Assembly: GCA_021396245.1 (NCBI GenBank)
Contig: WNYE01000008.1
Span: 62,001 to 126,000, forward strand
DNA length: 64,000 nucleotides
Reading direction: 5' to 3'
From: Sporothrix humicola
Taxonomy: Eukaryota; Ascomycota; Sordariomycetes; Ophiostomatales; Ophiostomataceae
This document shows positions 52,801 through 64,000 of the stretch, one piece after another; the first letter of the stretch is position 1, and every line of letters starts with the position of its first letter. The position numbers and the translations under genes were made by a program. The notes under the pieces are model-generated. The model searched no databases, was not told the DNA's origin, and worked only from the letters and a program-made list of their open reading frames with translations.

Positions 52801-53986
52801 AAGAAGAAGAGGTGAAAACAAGAGGGGACACGAGAGGGGTTGAGAGGAGGTCGGGAGAGGGGGTGTGGGCTTGCCAACTTATATGCAGATTAGTCTCTGT
52901 TAGGCAGGTCGTCCCAGAATGGAGAGGCTGTTTTGTCGCTGTCATCGACCACGAGGCTCGACATCCACAACCCACAACGGTCTCGCTTGTCATTTCTTGC
53001 ATTTCCTTACCATGGAGTCGGGTCAGGCTTGTTTTGCGATTTATGATTTATGTCTCTTTGGCTTACATTTTGGTTAATATTGTCATATTTTGTATTATTT
53101 ATTGGATACTCATTTACTCTTTTGCACAACTCTTGCCTTATTTTCGGCCAGCAACGGTGCTTGGCGGTCGAAAGGATCACGGCTCAAAGCTTGTTTGATA
53201 CGCGGAAGTCGGTGTCTGCAAGTGTCTTTGAGGGGGGGTATGCTATCAAAGAGCCCCTATCAGAGCGGGGTAAGGCTGTCAAATAAGCGCTAAGGCCCGC
53301 GCCATAGCCTATCTTTTGGCCCTAAAACCGGGACGACAGCGCGGTCATCAAGGGACGGCGTGGAGCTTATTGGCCAACACGACTAGCAACATGGTGACAG
53401 AGAGCCGAAAAGGACCCTGAAATGGCCTGGCGCATCCTTGTCTCGAGGAATGTCGGTATCGGAGGATGCGTATTGTAGCATCGACATTTGTGCCGCTTGC
53501 ACCCGCCCCAAGATGCTGGCGCATACCCCATCTTTTGCATCGTTTTGGGGAAGCCTTTGCCGCGTCTTTTCAATGAGCCGCAAATAAAAGTGTGGTCTCG
53601 GCCGGGCCGCGGCGTCGATGGCTTATCATTCGGTATGACGGGCCAACGACAGTCGTATCTCGTTCCTGCTTCCCCTTCCTTTATCGGGTCCTGTTGTCGC
53701 TCGTGACTCGCGTGGACTTTTATTATCCTGACGGCTTTCTTTTGTACTTTGTCTTTTTCTGTTCTTTGGTTTCTGTTTTATCTTTTTCGTTCTTTTCTTT
53801 TCTTTCTGATTTCGTTTCCCCTTCTTTTTCTCCCATTTCTCCCTTCCTCCCTTGCGGCGCCTCCTCTCTTCCTTCTCCAAGACTTATCTTTTCAGCTCAG
53901 TCTTCTCCGCCAAGTCACATAATTTTGTTTTACCTTTCCACCGCTTTTTTATCAACAAAATCTGAATAACAAGCCAACAATCAGAC
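52801..53986. other. Intergenic, promoter of the TAP-like hydrolase
   Basis: 1.2 kb without a supported gene. The last 260 bp before 53987 form a T/C tract (TTTCTTTTCTTTCTG-like) on the sense strand of the next gene. Confidence 0.5.
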
Positions 53987-56167
53987 ATGTTTGAAAAGGG
54001 CGCGGCATACGCCGACATGGCATCGTCGCCACATCACAACTCTCGACGCCACCAACACAACAATCGCCACCGTTTACGGCGTACGGCAGCCGGGGTTGCT
54101 GCCACAGCCGGACTCGTCTACCTTGCCGCCACTCATGGAGCCGCTGGCCATCTCCTCAAGATTGTTCCCGGCTGCAAACACAACGGCTCGACAGCTCCGC
54201 CAGTTGTCCATCACGCCTACGGCACATTCCCTCGGCCAGACGACCCTCTCCAGTTTATCCCATGCACGAGCAAGACGCTGCCGCCAAAGCTTGAAGATGA
54301 AGATCCGGTAGCCAGCTGGGCACATCTTTATGAACCAGACCCGTCGAAATGGAGCTGGGGCGCAAAGAATACGTCAACAGACGATGACAGTGACGAGTAC
54401 GCCGGCCGAGGTGTCTACCTCTGTGGCTATCTCGATGTGCCACGGGACTGGACAAACACCTCTGATCCACGGATCACTCGTCTCTCCATCACAAAATACC
54501 AAGTGGCCGGGCCAGGCGCGCCAGGAACGTCTCCCAAGAGCGAGAGGACCATCTTTATTGAACCTGGAGGACCAGGAGGCAGCGGTACTTCTTATGCCTG
54601 GCACGGCGCCGAGGCGATCTCGGAGCGTCTGAGTGCAGGCACCTATGATGTACTAGGCTGGGATCCGCGCGGCGTCAACACAACCTTGCCGTCTGCCTCG
54701 TGCTTCCCCTACAATGCAGACCGCGACCGGTGGTGGCAGCTTGCCCACAGATACCGTGAAGTGGCCGCGCTCGACACACAGGGCCAGCTAGCCGTCGCCG
54801 ATGCGTATTTTGAGTCCATGTTTGCCGGCTGCGAGAACATGCTCGGCGACTTAGGCCGGTTTGTTGGCACCGGACTCGTGGCGCGTGATATCGACGCCAT
54901 ACGCCGTGCCCTGGACGAGCCTGAGCTGACGGGCTACTTTATGAGCTACGGCACAGGCATTGGTCAGACCTATGTCAACCTTTTCCCCGACCACGTCGGC
55001 CGTCTGATCATGGACGGCACGCAGTTTGGTCCCGTGGAGTGGTCGCAGGCCGGCTTTGGCTGGGGCTCGCTCGACAATGTGACCAACGCTTATCACGACG
55101 GCTTTTTGGGTGAGTGCATCGACGCCGGCCCAGAGTACTGCCCTCTGGCACAGCCTCTGCCCGGCACCACCCAACTTCCGACGCTGCCTGAGCTCGAAGC
55201 CCGCATGAAGGCGCTCTTTGCATCCATTGCCGCCCGGCCCATTGTCGCCTACACGGCCGCATCCGGCCCCTCCCTCGTCACCTACTCGGCCCTCGTCGCC
55301 TCCATGTACGCCACGCTCTACAACCCCCATACTTGGCCCAGCACGGCCACTATGCTCTACGAGCTCGAACAGGGCAACGCAACGCTCGTCTCCAACATGA
55401 TTGACGGCTTTGTCTGGCAGTACGACCCCAACAAGCCACTCGTCATGCCGCCTACGGCCGGCGAAGGCGGCGGCGGAAACGAAGGCTACATTCCACCTCC
55501 CGGCACCGCCTGTCCCGTCCTGCCCGTCATCCCGCCACTGAGCCCTCCCGACACCGAAGAGCTGATGCCGCTCGTCATCTGCGCCGACTCGTACGACGCG
55601 CCGCTGCCCGAGTCCGGTCTGCTTTGGTGGGACGAGCTCTGGGCCAACATGACCGACAAATCGTGGATCGCCGGCAACTCGCGCTTTTACAATGTCCTGC
55701 CCTGCCGCCATTTCGCCAAGCACTGGCCCGAGCCTGCCGGCGTGTTTCGAGGGCCGCTGAACGCCTCGCTATCGAACCCGGTGCTGCTCGTCGCCGAGAC
55801 CTACGACCCGGCCACGCCTCTGGCCAACGGCCGCTTGTTGCTGAGCGAAATGGGCCACAGCAATGCACGTCTGCTCGTCCACCACGGCTACGGCCACGCT
55901 TCATACCCGGACACGTCCGACTGCACCGAGCGCATTCTGCAGTCGTACGTGCTCGAAGGCGTCATCCCAGCAGACGCCGAGACCCAGTGCTTTGCCAACG
56001 AGAAGCCATACCGCTATGGCGTTTCCAGTAAGAGTGGCGCCACAGCAGCTTCTTCAAACAGCCGCAAGCCGTCAGACATGACCCATGACGACCACGTTGC
56101 CGTCTGGAGAAAGCACATGCAGGAATTGCTGATCCTGAACCCCGGCCTTGCACGGGGCCGTCTTTGA
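53987..56167 (+). CDS. TAP-like alpha/beta hydrolase (tripeptidyl-aminopeptidase type)
   Basis: A single exon of 726 residues. A basic, histidine-rich N-terminus precedes a hydrophobic segment (about 34-57) that fits a type-II membrane anchor; sequons in the rest suggest a secretory or vacuolar lumen. The oxyanion loop is EPGGPGGSG (192-200), with WDPRGVNTT downstream. The presumed nucleophile is S320 in YFMSYGTGIG, where the residue two before Ser is Phe instead of the usual Gly. Asp607 in TYDPATPL and His637 in HHGYGHAS of the C-terminal TAP-like domain complete the triad. Bacterial and fungal relatives release N-terminal peptides or amino acids; substrate here is unknown. A Pro-rich, Gly-rich loop (about 485-510) is inserted. 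Confidence 0.9.
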   Translation: MFEKGAAYADMASSPHHNSRRHQHNNRHRLRRTAAGVAATAGLVYLAATHGAAGHLLKIVPGCKHNGSTAPPVVHHAYGTFPRPDDPLQFIPCTSKTLPPKLEDEDPVASWAHLYEPDPSKWSWGAKNTSTDDDSDEYAGRGVYLCGYLDVPRDWTNTSDPRITRLSITKYQVAGPGAPGTSPKSERTIFIEPGGPGGSGTSYAWHGAEAISERLSAGTYDVLGWDPRGVNTTLPSASCFPYNADRDRWWQLAHRYREVAALDTQGQLAVADAYFESMFAGCENMLGDLGRFVGTGLVARDIDAIRRALDEPELTGYFMSYGTGIGQTYVNLFPDHVGRLIMDGTQFGPVEWSQAGFGWGSLDNVTNAYHDGFLGECIDAGPEYCPLAQPLPGTTQLPTLPELEARMKALFASIAARPIVAYTAASGPSLVTYSALVASMYATLYNPHTWPSTATMLYELEQGNATLVSNMIDGFVWQYDPNKPLVMPPTAGEGGGGNEGYIPPPGTACPVLPVIPPLSPPDTEELMPLVICADSYDAPLPESGLLWWDELWANMTDKSWIAGNSRFYNVLPCRHFAKHWPEPAGVFRGPLNASLSNPVLLVAETYDPATPLANGRLLLSEMGHSNARLLVHHGYGHASYPDTSDCTERILQSYVLEGVIPADAETQCFANEKPYRYGVSSKSGATAASSNSRKPSDMTHDDHVAVWRKHMQELLILNPGLARGRL

Positions 56168-57315
56168 ATGCAGCCAAATTCTAGGATAGGAAATGTCATG
56201 TACATAGTAAGGGAATGAAGGTGAATTGAAGTTATTTGTTTTGAGATTTATGAAAATGTTTGTTTTTGTCGGTTTAAATCGTCTATTCGCAGGGAGCGTC
56301 ACCGTAGATCCTGTACGACTTCCTCTCTTCTGAAGGAAGCTATACAATTGATCTGGGTGGTGAAGGCGCTGCCTTCCTAAGAGTACGTTTTGCCTGTGAA
56401 ATGGGTGGGAGTTGCCTCTTTATACGGCAAATGGCTCCCAACCCCTATCTTTTGTGGAGCGCGCCGGTAGGCGCGCCCACCCACGTGACTAGTCCTGTGG
56501 CCTTCGCAGGCCACCCTGTGCATTCATACCGACAGTTTTTCTGATTACCTTTTTTATTTTTATTTTTTTTAATAAAAAGTTATTTTTATCATGGGGGGGT
56601 TTTTTTTTTAAAAAAAAAAGACATAACGTCGTAAATGAAAAACACGTCGAGATACACTTGAGTTGGTAGACTGACAAGAGATTTGCCAAGATCGCAAAGC
56701 TATGAATTATGAAACGAAAACAGTGATTAAGAAAACACAATTGCGCGTTGCATTAATAAAGTTACAATTTGTCAACAAGGACGTGAGAGTTTCCGATTGA
56801 AAAAAAAAGGAGAAGGATTTCAAATAAAACGCCACAGATTTTAAAACTTTCTGCACTCCTCATCCCTTTTGCCTTTTGCTGAGCCTTCCTCTCAGGCTTG
56901 AACACATGAAAAAATACCAGTTAAGAAAAAAACAGACTTCCCTTGGACCCCGGCCGTGGACCACCCATTCCGCATATTTCGTACATGATTAGAGAAACAG
57001 AAAGGCAATAATCGCAGACAGCGCGAAATACACACAAATAAACAGCGTAAAAACTGACAAGCTCCTTACAGGCCATGCTGGATTCCGATACATGAGAAAA
57101 GTAAAGGGGAAAAGAATAAAAAACGAAAAAGCAAAGCAATTGAGCGGAAGAAAAAGAAAGACTGAGAAACACCTCATAGAAATTATTGAGAAGAGTTTTC
57201 GTGGTAAAGTGAGGAAATAAAACGAATAAAATCAGAGATCAACACGGGTATGGTTGTGGTGATCTGGATTAAGAAAAAAACGAGCAAATGCTGAAACGCG
57301 CGACGCATCAGATGC
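56168..57315. other. Intergenic region between convergent genes, with hairpins and homopolymers
   Basis: 1.15 kb holding the 3' ends of the hydrolase and the Zn2Cys6 gene. It contains a cluster of inverted repeats (56362-56514), then a T-rich run and G7-T10-A10 homopolymers at 56593-56619. Frames on the minus strand here have no support. Confidence 0.5.
56362..56514. repeat. Cluster of three GC-rich inverted repeats
   Basis: Three stem-loops in 153 bp: GAAGGC/GCCTTC (56362-56367 with 56371-56376); GGGTGGGAG-TTGCC with GGCAA-CTCCCAACCC (56403-56416 with 56426-56444, imperfect); GTGGCCT/AGGCCAC (56497-56503 with 56508-56514, perfect, loop TCGC). The GC-rich palindromes AGCGCGCCGG and TAGGCGCGCC lie between the last two. 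They stand out against the AT-rich surroundings. Confidence 0.7.
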
Positions 57316-59774
57316 TTAGACGCCGCCACCCATGAAGGCAGCAAGGTCGTCCAGCTCCAGAAGCTGTCTCTCGAAGGCACTGCACAGCTCCTTGGCCGTG
57401 ATATCGACCGTCGGGCCAGGCGGGTTCGAGTTGGCCCGTGGCTCAGGCGACTCCTGCTTGCTGACAGCTTGGCGGGGCGGGCTGTCGGGAGCAGGGGTAG
57501 AGGCGCCCGCAGAGCCACCGTTGATAGTGGCAATACCGCCGGGGCGTCTGGGCGCAGGCGGCTCGCTGCCGCGGTCGACCGAGTTGTTGCGGTCGGTGTC
57601 GTTCGTGTTGTTGTTGCCGTGCTGCTCGTAATCCATGGCATCGGGGTTCGTGTCAGGCTGCGACGAGGCGTCATCCTTGATGTACGGCGAGCCGTTGCGA
57701 GCCTTGGTGTTCTCAGGAGACTCGGGCGCATCCTCCCGAGCGTTCATATCGCGCAGGACTTTGGCCATAACAGTCAAGTGGCGATTCCAGGGCATGACCA
57801 GGGGCCACGACTCGGCGCCGTCGTTCATCAGGCGCAAGCTGTCTCGCACAAGGTGCGAGGCAGTCTCGGTCACGTTGGCCGGAGCAAGGCCCTTGAGGTA
57901 CAAGTAGGCGACGGTAGAGCCTGCAGTGAAGGCCGAGAAGAGCATCACAATGGGGAAGCAGAGAATCGAGTCCTTATCCGCACCGTTCTCAAGCGACACC
58001 AGCATGGAGATGATGCCATGCGACGCGGCAAAGATCTTGTCCACCAGGTGGGTATCGGCGCTGTTGCGCCACTCGTCGGCGTTGAAATCGTCGGCAGTAA
58101 CAAGCTGCAGAATTTGGCGACGGTTGACAAAAATCGTGGCGCACTGAAGCAGGCAGTGAATCATGGCATAGGTAAAGCCGCTGCCCATGGTCACATGGAG
58201 GTTGATCTGGCCAGGCTTGTCGGCGAAATGCACAGGAAGCGACTGGCGAATGGCATCAATCTCGGCCTCCAGGTCCAGGCAGCGGGCCTCGGAGAAGGTG
58301 TCAATGGACGTCGTGGTCATCATCTCAACGACGCTGCGCCAGGCCTTCGTCGCAAGCACTATGTACGCGAATTCGCCGACGTCAGCCAGAGGGGCATCCG
58401 GGTCGGGGGCCACGCCAGGGGCCACGCCGCTAAGGGTCCGGACAAAGACGGGGCTGCCAAAGTTGAAGTTCATATCTTGACAAGGCAGAGCAACGTCCAC
58501 AATATCAAGAGACGAAAGAGCAGGGTGGCGACCAGGGCTGCTCGTGAGGAAGCAGTCGAGGATGTAGATCAGCCACAGGGTGCGACGGAAAGACTCCTCC
58601 TTAAGGAAGTTGTCGGGGTCCGAAGGCTGATTGATCTGGACGATACGGTACATCTGGGCCATGCGGGCGGCCTGGCCAAGATAGATGTAAGCGCGGACGG
58701 CGTTGCGACAGCCCCATTCGTGGATAACGAGGAGGCAGAGGGCCTGGATGTCGCCGAGGCTCGGGTGGTCAAGCGACTGCATAATGAAGTTGCTTGCCTT
58801 CTGGGCAAAGTGCTCAGCGGCAGCGGTTCCGCCGCCATGGCCACCATACCGGCGAATCAGGCTGGGCGAGTAGCGAGAAGCGGTAGTCAGAAGGGCATGG
58901 ATCATCGACGGATCGAGGGCGGCGTTCTTCAGCTGCTGGAGGAAGGACGGCTTGTGGAAGGCAACGCATGCAGGCAGGGTCTTGGAGATGACGCGCTCGC
59001 ACTCGGCAATGAGTTCCGGAGTGAGTCTGTTGAACACGGAGGTACCACGGTTAGCGTACGGCAAAGGAGGGAGAGTATGGAATCAAGACGGAGTGTGCAT
59101 GGAAACAAGATGTGGGAGTGGCAGCTGAAAAACACAGCCAAAAGAGCTATGCCAGCGCATGTTTCAAGTGGGGTTGTGCAGCATGTACTATGCCCGGGCG
59201 AGACTCATAGGGAGGGGAAAGAGGAGGACCATGGGAGAATGGTGGGCAGAGGCTGCCGCAGGTCATAAGATCTGGAGGAGGCCAAAGCCCGTAGCGGCAA
59301 AAGTGGAGATCTCGAGATGGGCAAAAGGCCGGGAATAGAGCAGGTCGGCAGGATGTGATTCAGAACCTCGGACCGGGCATAGCCAGTCATGTGACTGCCG
59401 GCCACGGAGTGCAGGAGCTCTTGGCGGTATGAAAAAGGTACGGAGTGTGAAGGGATCATGACTTACTTCTCAGGAGCGCCGAGCGAGTGGCGCGAAGCCG
59501 AAGATGTGAGGACGACACGGTCAGTCGTTCCAGAGCCAGGCGCCCGGCTATCGCTGGGCAGAGACTCGCGCGTGCGCTGGGGAATGCGAGCAGGAGACAC
59601 GCCCTGTCCTCCATGGCTCATAGACTCGGAGGGCAGGTAGCATTCGTGCATGCCCTTGGCACAGTTCTTGCAAGGAGCGCGGCCATTCTCGTAGACACAC
59701 TTGGTCTTGCCCTTGCGGCAGCGGACGCAGGCACCACCAGCACGGAGGGCCGTTGCGCGGACGACAGAAGCCAT
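57316..59774 (-). CDS. Zn2Cys6 transcription factor with fungal-specific TF domain
   Basis: Minus-strand exons 59774-59467 and 59026-57316 encode 672 residues. The zinc cluster is near the N-terminus: C16, C19, C26, C35, C38 and C45 (CX2CX6CX8CX2CX6C), with the basic RKGKTK loop. After a short linker the fungal-specific regulatory domain begins (LTPELIAECERVISKTLPAC) and includes IQALCLLVIHEWGCRNAVRAYIYLGQAARMAQMY, split here as IQALCLLVIHEWG and AYIYLGQAARMAQMY, then SFRRTLWLIYILDCFLTSSP and DVALPCQDMNF. The C-terminal 150 residues are disordered. It should be a nuclear DNA-binding regulator; the target pathway is unknown. The joining intron is 440 nt, far longer than others here; splice sites GTAAGT and CAACAG with GCTAAC branch are good. 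Confidence 0.92.
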
Positions 59775-62700
59775 CGTGAAGGTTGTGGAGGTCGTGTATG
59801 TGACGCGCAGATAGATATGATCTTTCTAGCTATGAGAGAGGACAGGAGGGAGGTTGTCGGTGAAGCTGTTGAGAAGCAAAAGCTTCAAAGAGATGCTCTG
59901 CTAGTATGAGTGCGATACCGTTGAATGGTGGATACGGTTGTCGTGTGCAAGGAAAAAGGAGAGAACGACGAAGCTGGCGACGCAAAGATGCGTTGGTACG
60001 GGGGAGGGAAAAGTGGTGATGGGAAAGCAAAATTGGTCGGCGGAAGGGGAGAAGAAAGAAAAAAGAGGAGAGGGAAGAAAAGAGCCGGGAGGGAAAACGG
60101 GAGGAGGAAGAAAGTGTGCGGAACGAATTAGGGGCCACAGGGTAACTGGCAGGGAAGAAAAAGGGAAATGGCCGGAAGAGAGGCGCGTGAGGGCAAGGGC
60201 GAAAAAGTGGCAAAGGAAGGAGCGCCGGAGAAGGCAACGGAGGTTCGCGGCGGAGGGGCGCACGCGCGTTGTGCGGGTGGCAGCAAGCCTGGGCGCTATT
60301 GTTGGGGGGCTTGTGGAGGGCTTGGGGCGTTTGGGTTGCCTGATTTTAGGTACAGCCAGGGCTGGGTCGGCGTCTGACGAGGGACCTGCGCTTCGGCGTC
60401 GGTCGGGACACTATTTTCTGGGGCGGCCTTTTTGTCTGTGGCCTTTTCTGCGCTTCCCTATTTTCTCTTTTTTTCTCGGCTGTGGCCTACAATAATAATA
60501 ATATTTTTTCGGCCTGTTGGACTAAAATGCACACGGGCTACCCGGGGAGGGAAAGAGCAACCCTGATGTTTCGGATCGTTCGCACACAAGAACACTGCAA
60601 GTCGAACAAAGATGGAACAGGAAAGAGCAAGTGCACGAAAGACAGTAGGGTGATGAAACGAGTTGCTGGGCAGAAAAAGCAGGAGCGAAAAAAATCTACA
60701 GGCAGAGAACACAAAAGAGAAGGTGCAGCAACAATGCCCTGTGTTTCGGGACAGAAAAGGGGGAGCGTTGTGCAAAGGGGCAGCACAAAAAACACAAAAA
60801 AAGAAGGGGCGAGGGCAGGAGCGGCAGAGCGATGGGGAAGAACGTGTCGCGGTGGTGGAAGGCGCGGTGGGCGGTGGGCGGATGACGGGATGGAAAATTT
60901 AGGCCCAGTCAGAAGGAAGGAGCAGGAAACGGACGGACGGGGCGGCGGCTGCGAAGGAAAGAGCAGCGAGGGGGCGTGGACGTTGCGCGACACAAAAAGG
61001 GGGTGTGTCCTCAGCACCAACATCGCCCAGCATTGAACTTTGGAAAACACATAATAAGTCTACAGCAATGCATATGATAGATAATACGATATGGAAACAT
61101 CGACGGAATAAGGAAGGAAAAACAGACAGAAATTGGGAAACAGAGAACACGGGCGGATCGGGTGATGATGCCGGGGGGGCTCGAAAGGGAAGGGACGGAC
61201 GTGGAAGAAAAGACACAGTGCACAAGCCAAGGGCAAGGAAAGAGAAAGAAGAGCGAGGGAAATTTAAAAGTGGGTCGTCCTGTTTGCTGGCTAAAGCAAC
61301 AGGTGGCTCTCCGGAGCACCAACTTGGTATGCTGCGTGCCGTCGCCACAGAACACGGAGACCAGCGAGGATGTGCGGCCGGGATGTCTGGCTGCCTGTTC
61401 GTCCCCCTGTGGCCTAGGTGCTGTGCGCAGCCATGGCGACACAGGCTGTGCGGTGCTTGTGCGTCCCGAACACAGTCCACCAGATTCCTGTCCTGTACCT
61501 TGCCTCCTTCACGTAGGACCAGTGTTCTCATCCATTTCCCATTCTTGTTCTTCTTTGGAGACATCGTGATTCTAACTCGCTCGTCTTCCACCTGCACAAG
61601 GTATCCCACGACGCTGACGGCCGGATTCCACGGCGCAGCAGTGTCCAGCCGCAGCCCGTGTCGGCGAAGCAATCAGCTTGCAGAGGGGCGAAGGCCTGGA
61701 CTTACAGAAGGAAGCTGTCCAACAAGGGTTCGCGTCGCTGTGGAATCACGCCCCGGGGCCTGTGTACACAACCTTCGCGGGCAGGCGGGCTGACGGACAG
61801 CTGGTTTCCTTGCGCGACTTTTACGGGGCCTTTCTTGGCGTACCCTGCCCCAAAGCCGCACTTCCCGTTGCAGCAGTGCTAGCGCCGAAAAAAACCATAA
61901 CAGCTTCTCGCCCGCTCCCTGCCAATCGACAAAAGAATGGCCATTCTTCTACAGGGAAAGAGCGACCAGAGCGAAAAAAGTGCTCCTAAAACGGCGCCGT
62001 CGCCGACTCCGCAAGACAAATGACACACGACCAACAGACTCGTCACGTTGGAAGATACTTTGTGCAATGCAAAGAGGGGAAACGAGCAGACGAAGAGAAG
62101 CAAGAGGAGGGAGGAGACAGCAGATCAGGTAACGAGCGAAGTGACCGTGGGAAAGCCCAAGCCCACCCCGGCCCTTCCAAGACCAGTCCTAGCCAAACGC
62201 GGTTGGATTGGCCTCGCAAAGACACGACAGGTGGCCGGGCGGCAGGCAGGTGGCCCGGCCGCAGTTCCTGACGCGTAAATTGCAATTTGCAGCAGGAAAC
62301 GCAAGACTTGGGCGGCAGTTTGCGCTTTGAGCGTTTGAGAATGGGAATCTGGCATTGGTTTTCAGGCACTTTGGGAGTTTAGGCATAACATTGTGTGCCT
62401 GTATATTCTGTTTGCAGGGACCAGGGAAAAAGGCTGTTCTTGGAAAGAAGCAGGAAAAGTGATGGTGGGAAAGAGCGAGTGCAAGCGTCGGCGCCGGACT
62501 CTGCCAGAAAGATCGGGCGACCCGTCAAGTGGTACACACTCTCGCTTGGCTCTTAAGGTCTTGGCTCAGACCGCAAGTCTCGAAGTAGCCGGGGGAATCG
62601 CATGTTGCTTGGTTTGTTGGCGACCTGTGCCTTTCCTTTTCCTCTGCAACTGCATCTCTTGTTTCCCCCTTTCTCTTTCTTTTTGGCTTCTCCTGTCCCA

Positions 62701-64000
62701 CCGTTTCCTTGCGGGGCTGATCTTGTCTGCCTATATGTGGGCCTTTTTCGTGTATTGACCGTTCCGCGACTGCCCGTTTTCTATCAGTTTTCAAATGTCT
62801 CTTGACCTCTAAAATTAGGGGCTGTTGATGAGCCTTAGTAACCGTCGAAGTGTCAAGTGTTTTGCGTGTTGATCGGGGGCTATGCGCCGAGCAAATCAGG
62901 TCTTGGCTCACTGTCCTGGTTCGTTAGGGGTGTGCGTGTTCGTTTTCCCAGCGCTCCGCGCCGTGACTGACGGAGTACTTGCACGTACTTGCACGTACTT
63001 GCACACGTAAGATGCCTTGCCTTGCTTCGGAGTGAGATCATCCATCACAAGTCGTCCGGGATCTGACTGCGTTTTGGAATCGTCGACATCCGTGTATTCT
63101 TGCTCCTTTGCCCAACGCTCCTTCTTGCTTCTGCCTCCTATGTTTGTGCTCTTTCCTTTTCTTTCGTACTGCTCTTTCTTGAATCGGCAGTTGCCATAGC
63201 GCATCACGGCGTCGAAAGAGAAGGCATGTGAAAGTGACCGGTTGCGGTCAGGCTTTTTTCACAAGAATGAAAAGGGTAAGGAAAGAGGGTCATGGCTTGT
63301 CGTCTTGCCCTCGTGTCCTTTTGCGGCTTGTCTCCTTTTCTCTTTGAGCTCTTCTTTTTCCCACCATCTCCCCAAGGCCGACCGGGACGCGCATCTGGCT
63401 TGCTGGTGCCCCACTTTTGGTTCCGTGCCCCAAGCCCAGTTCCCAAAGGATGGCGCCCGTGTTTTCTCATGTCTCGCCTAGCTCTCTGTGTGTCCTTCCG
63501 TATCCCTCTCCGCTCTTTCCAAACTTGTATTTCTCTCTTTGCTCGTTCCTTCCTGTCCTGATGATTTTGAGGATGATGGCAAGAGCGAAGGAAAGAACCC
63601 GATGCAAAAGGAAAGAGCGAAGGGCATCCGTAAATTTCAGCCATCCGCACAAAATATTACTGTGCATGCCCACTCGGAATCTGATGGCAATTGATTACTT
63701 TTACGAAGTAGACTGTGACATCAACGACGTGAGATACTTCCGGAGCAGCCCACCCCCTTCACCCCGGTCAAACGACTTGTCAAACCGCCACACTCATCAA
63801 ACCGATAAATTATCAAACCACCCGGTGCCGAAAGACGGAACACAAGCGAACGAGCATGAAAGAGAAGAGAGAAAGAAAGGGGAACAAAAGGGGGGGAAAG
63901 GGAAGAGGAAAAAAAAGCACAAACTGATGGCCACCACCACCACTACTACAAGTTGCAACTGAAGCACAATTGGCTGACCCCGTCGCGCCGTGTCTCATGT
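59775..64000. other. Gene-poor right end, purine-rich then mixed
   Basis: 4.2 kb with no supported gene. From about 59930 to 61280 the plus strand is A/G-rich, i.e. a pyrimidine tract on the sense strand of the Zn2Cys6 gene, probably its leader and promoter. The part 62600-63570 is C/T-rich on the plus strand. Frames here are low-complexity (K/E/R/G or S/F/L). A gene starting beyond the right edge is possible. Confidence 0.45.
62975..63004. repeat. 10-bp tandem repeat GTACTTGCAC, three copies
   Basis: Three exact head-to-tail copies directly after CGGA, so the left end reads CGGAGTACTTGCAC. No function known. Confidence 0.95.

Noticed and set aside
57469..59268. 599-codon plus-strand frame opposite the Zn2Cys6 gene
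   Set aside because: Antisense shadow without any domain; the minus strand has the zinc cluster and regulatory domain.
61005..61793. 262-codon plus-strand frame near the right end
   Set aside because: Begins in low-complexity purine sequence, has no recognisable domain and an opposing frame of similar size on the minus strand.

Overview
The window is chromosomal DNA from a filamentous ascomycete (Pezizomycotina, most likely a Sordariomycete; the species cannot be told from the sequence). The reasons are short spliceosomal introns of mostly 52-94 nt with GTAAGT-like donors and CTAAC branch sites, long pyrimidine-rich leaders, and fungus-specific families: a NACHT/WD40 receptor, a HET-C2-type glycolipid transfer protein, a HET-domain protein, an AA9 LPMO, a TRI14-like protein, a Zn2Cys6 factor and a Pth11/rhodopsin-like membrane protein. 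Intron-exon structures were built by hand from splice signals and reading-frame closure. I find 19 protein genes and one tRNA; one of the genes is cut by the window edge.

Left third (1-22.4 kb), all on the plus strand: the C-terminal part of a NACHT-WD40 (NLR/STAND) protein; a HET-C2/GLTP homologue 458 bp after it; a secreted TRI14-like beta-propeller; a secreted AA9 LPMO; a small DUF1304 membrane protein; two cysteine-containing orphan proteins that both begin MCI; a proline-rich two-helix membrane protein; a secreted, possibly GPI-anchored type-B carboxylesterase; and a DUF4139/mucoidy-inhibitor-A-like protein with an odd in-frame extension after its stop.

Middle (22.7-47.2 kb): an APC-superfamily GABA/choline-type permease (minus); a gene-poor stretch of about 8 kb holding only tRNA-Lys(CUU); a rhodopsin-like seven-helix protein (plus); then four minus-strand genes: a HET-domain protein, a disordered basic/serine-rich protein, a MYND-SET (SMYD-like) methyltransferase with an apparent frameshift and a GC-AG intron, and a six-exon AAA ATPase.

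Right part (47.2-64 kb): a divergent 3.4-kb intergenic region, the vacuolar TRP-type cation channel (YVC1/TRPY family), a TAP-like alpha/beta hydrolase, a Zn2Cys6 transcription factor (minus), and about 4.2 kb with no supported gene.

The most interesting theme is allorecognition. In Podospora anserina a GLTP (HET-C) is the partner of NACHT-WD40 receptors whose effector is a HET domain. Here a NACHT-WD40 gene and a HET-C2 homologue are immediate neighbours, and a separate HET-domain gene lies about 31 kb further on. No secondary-metabolite cluster, transposon or CRISPR array was recognised.
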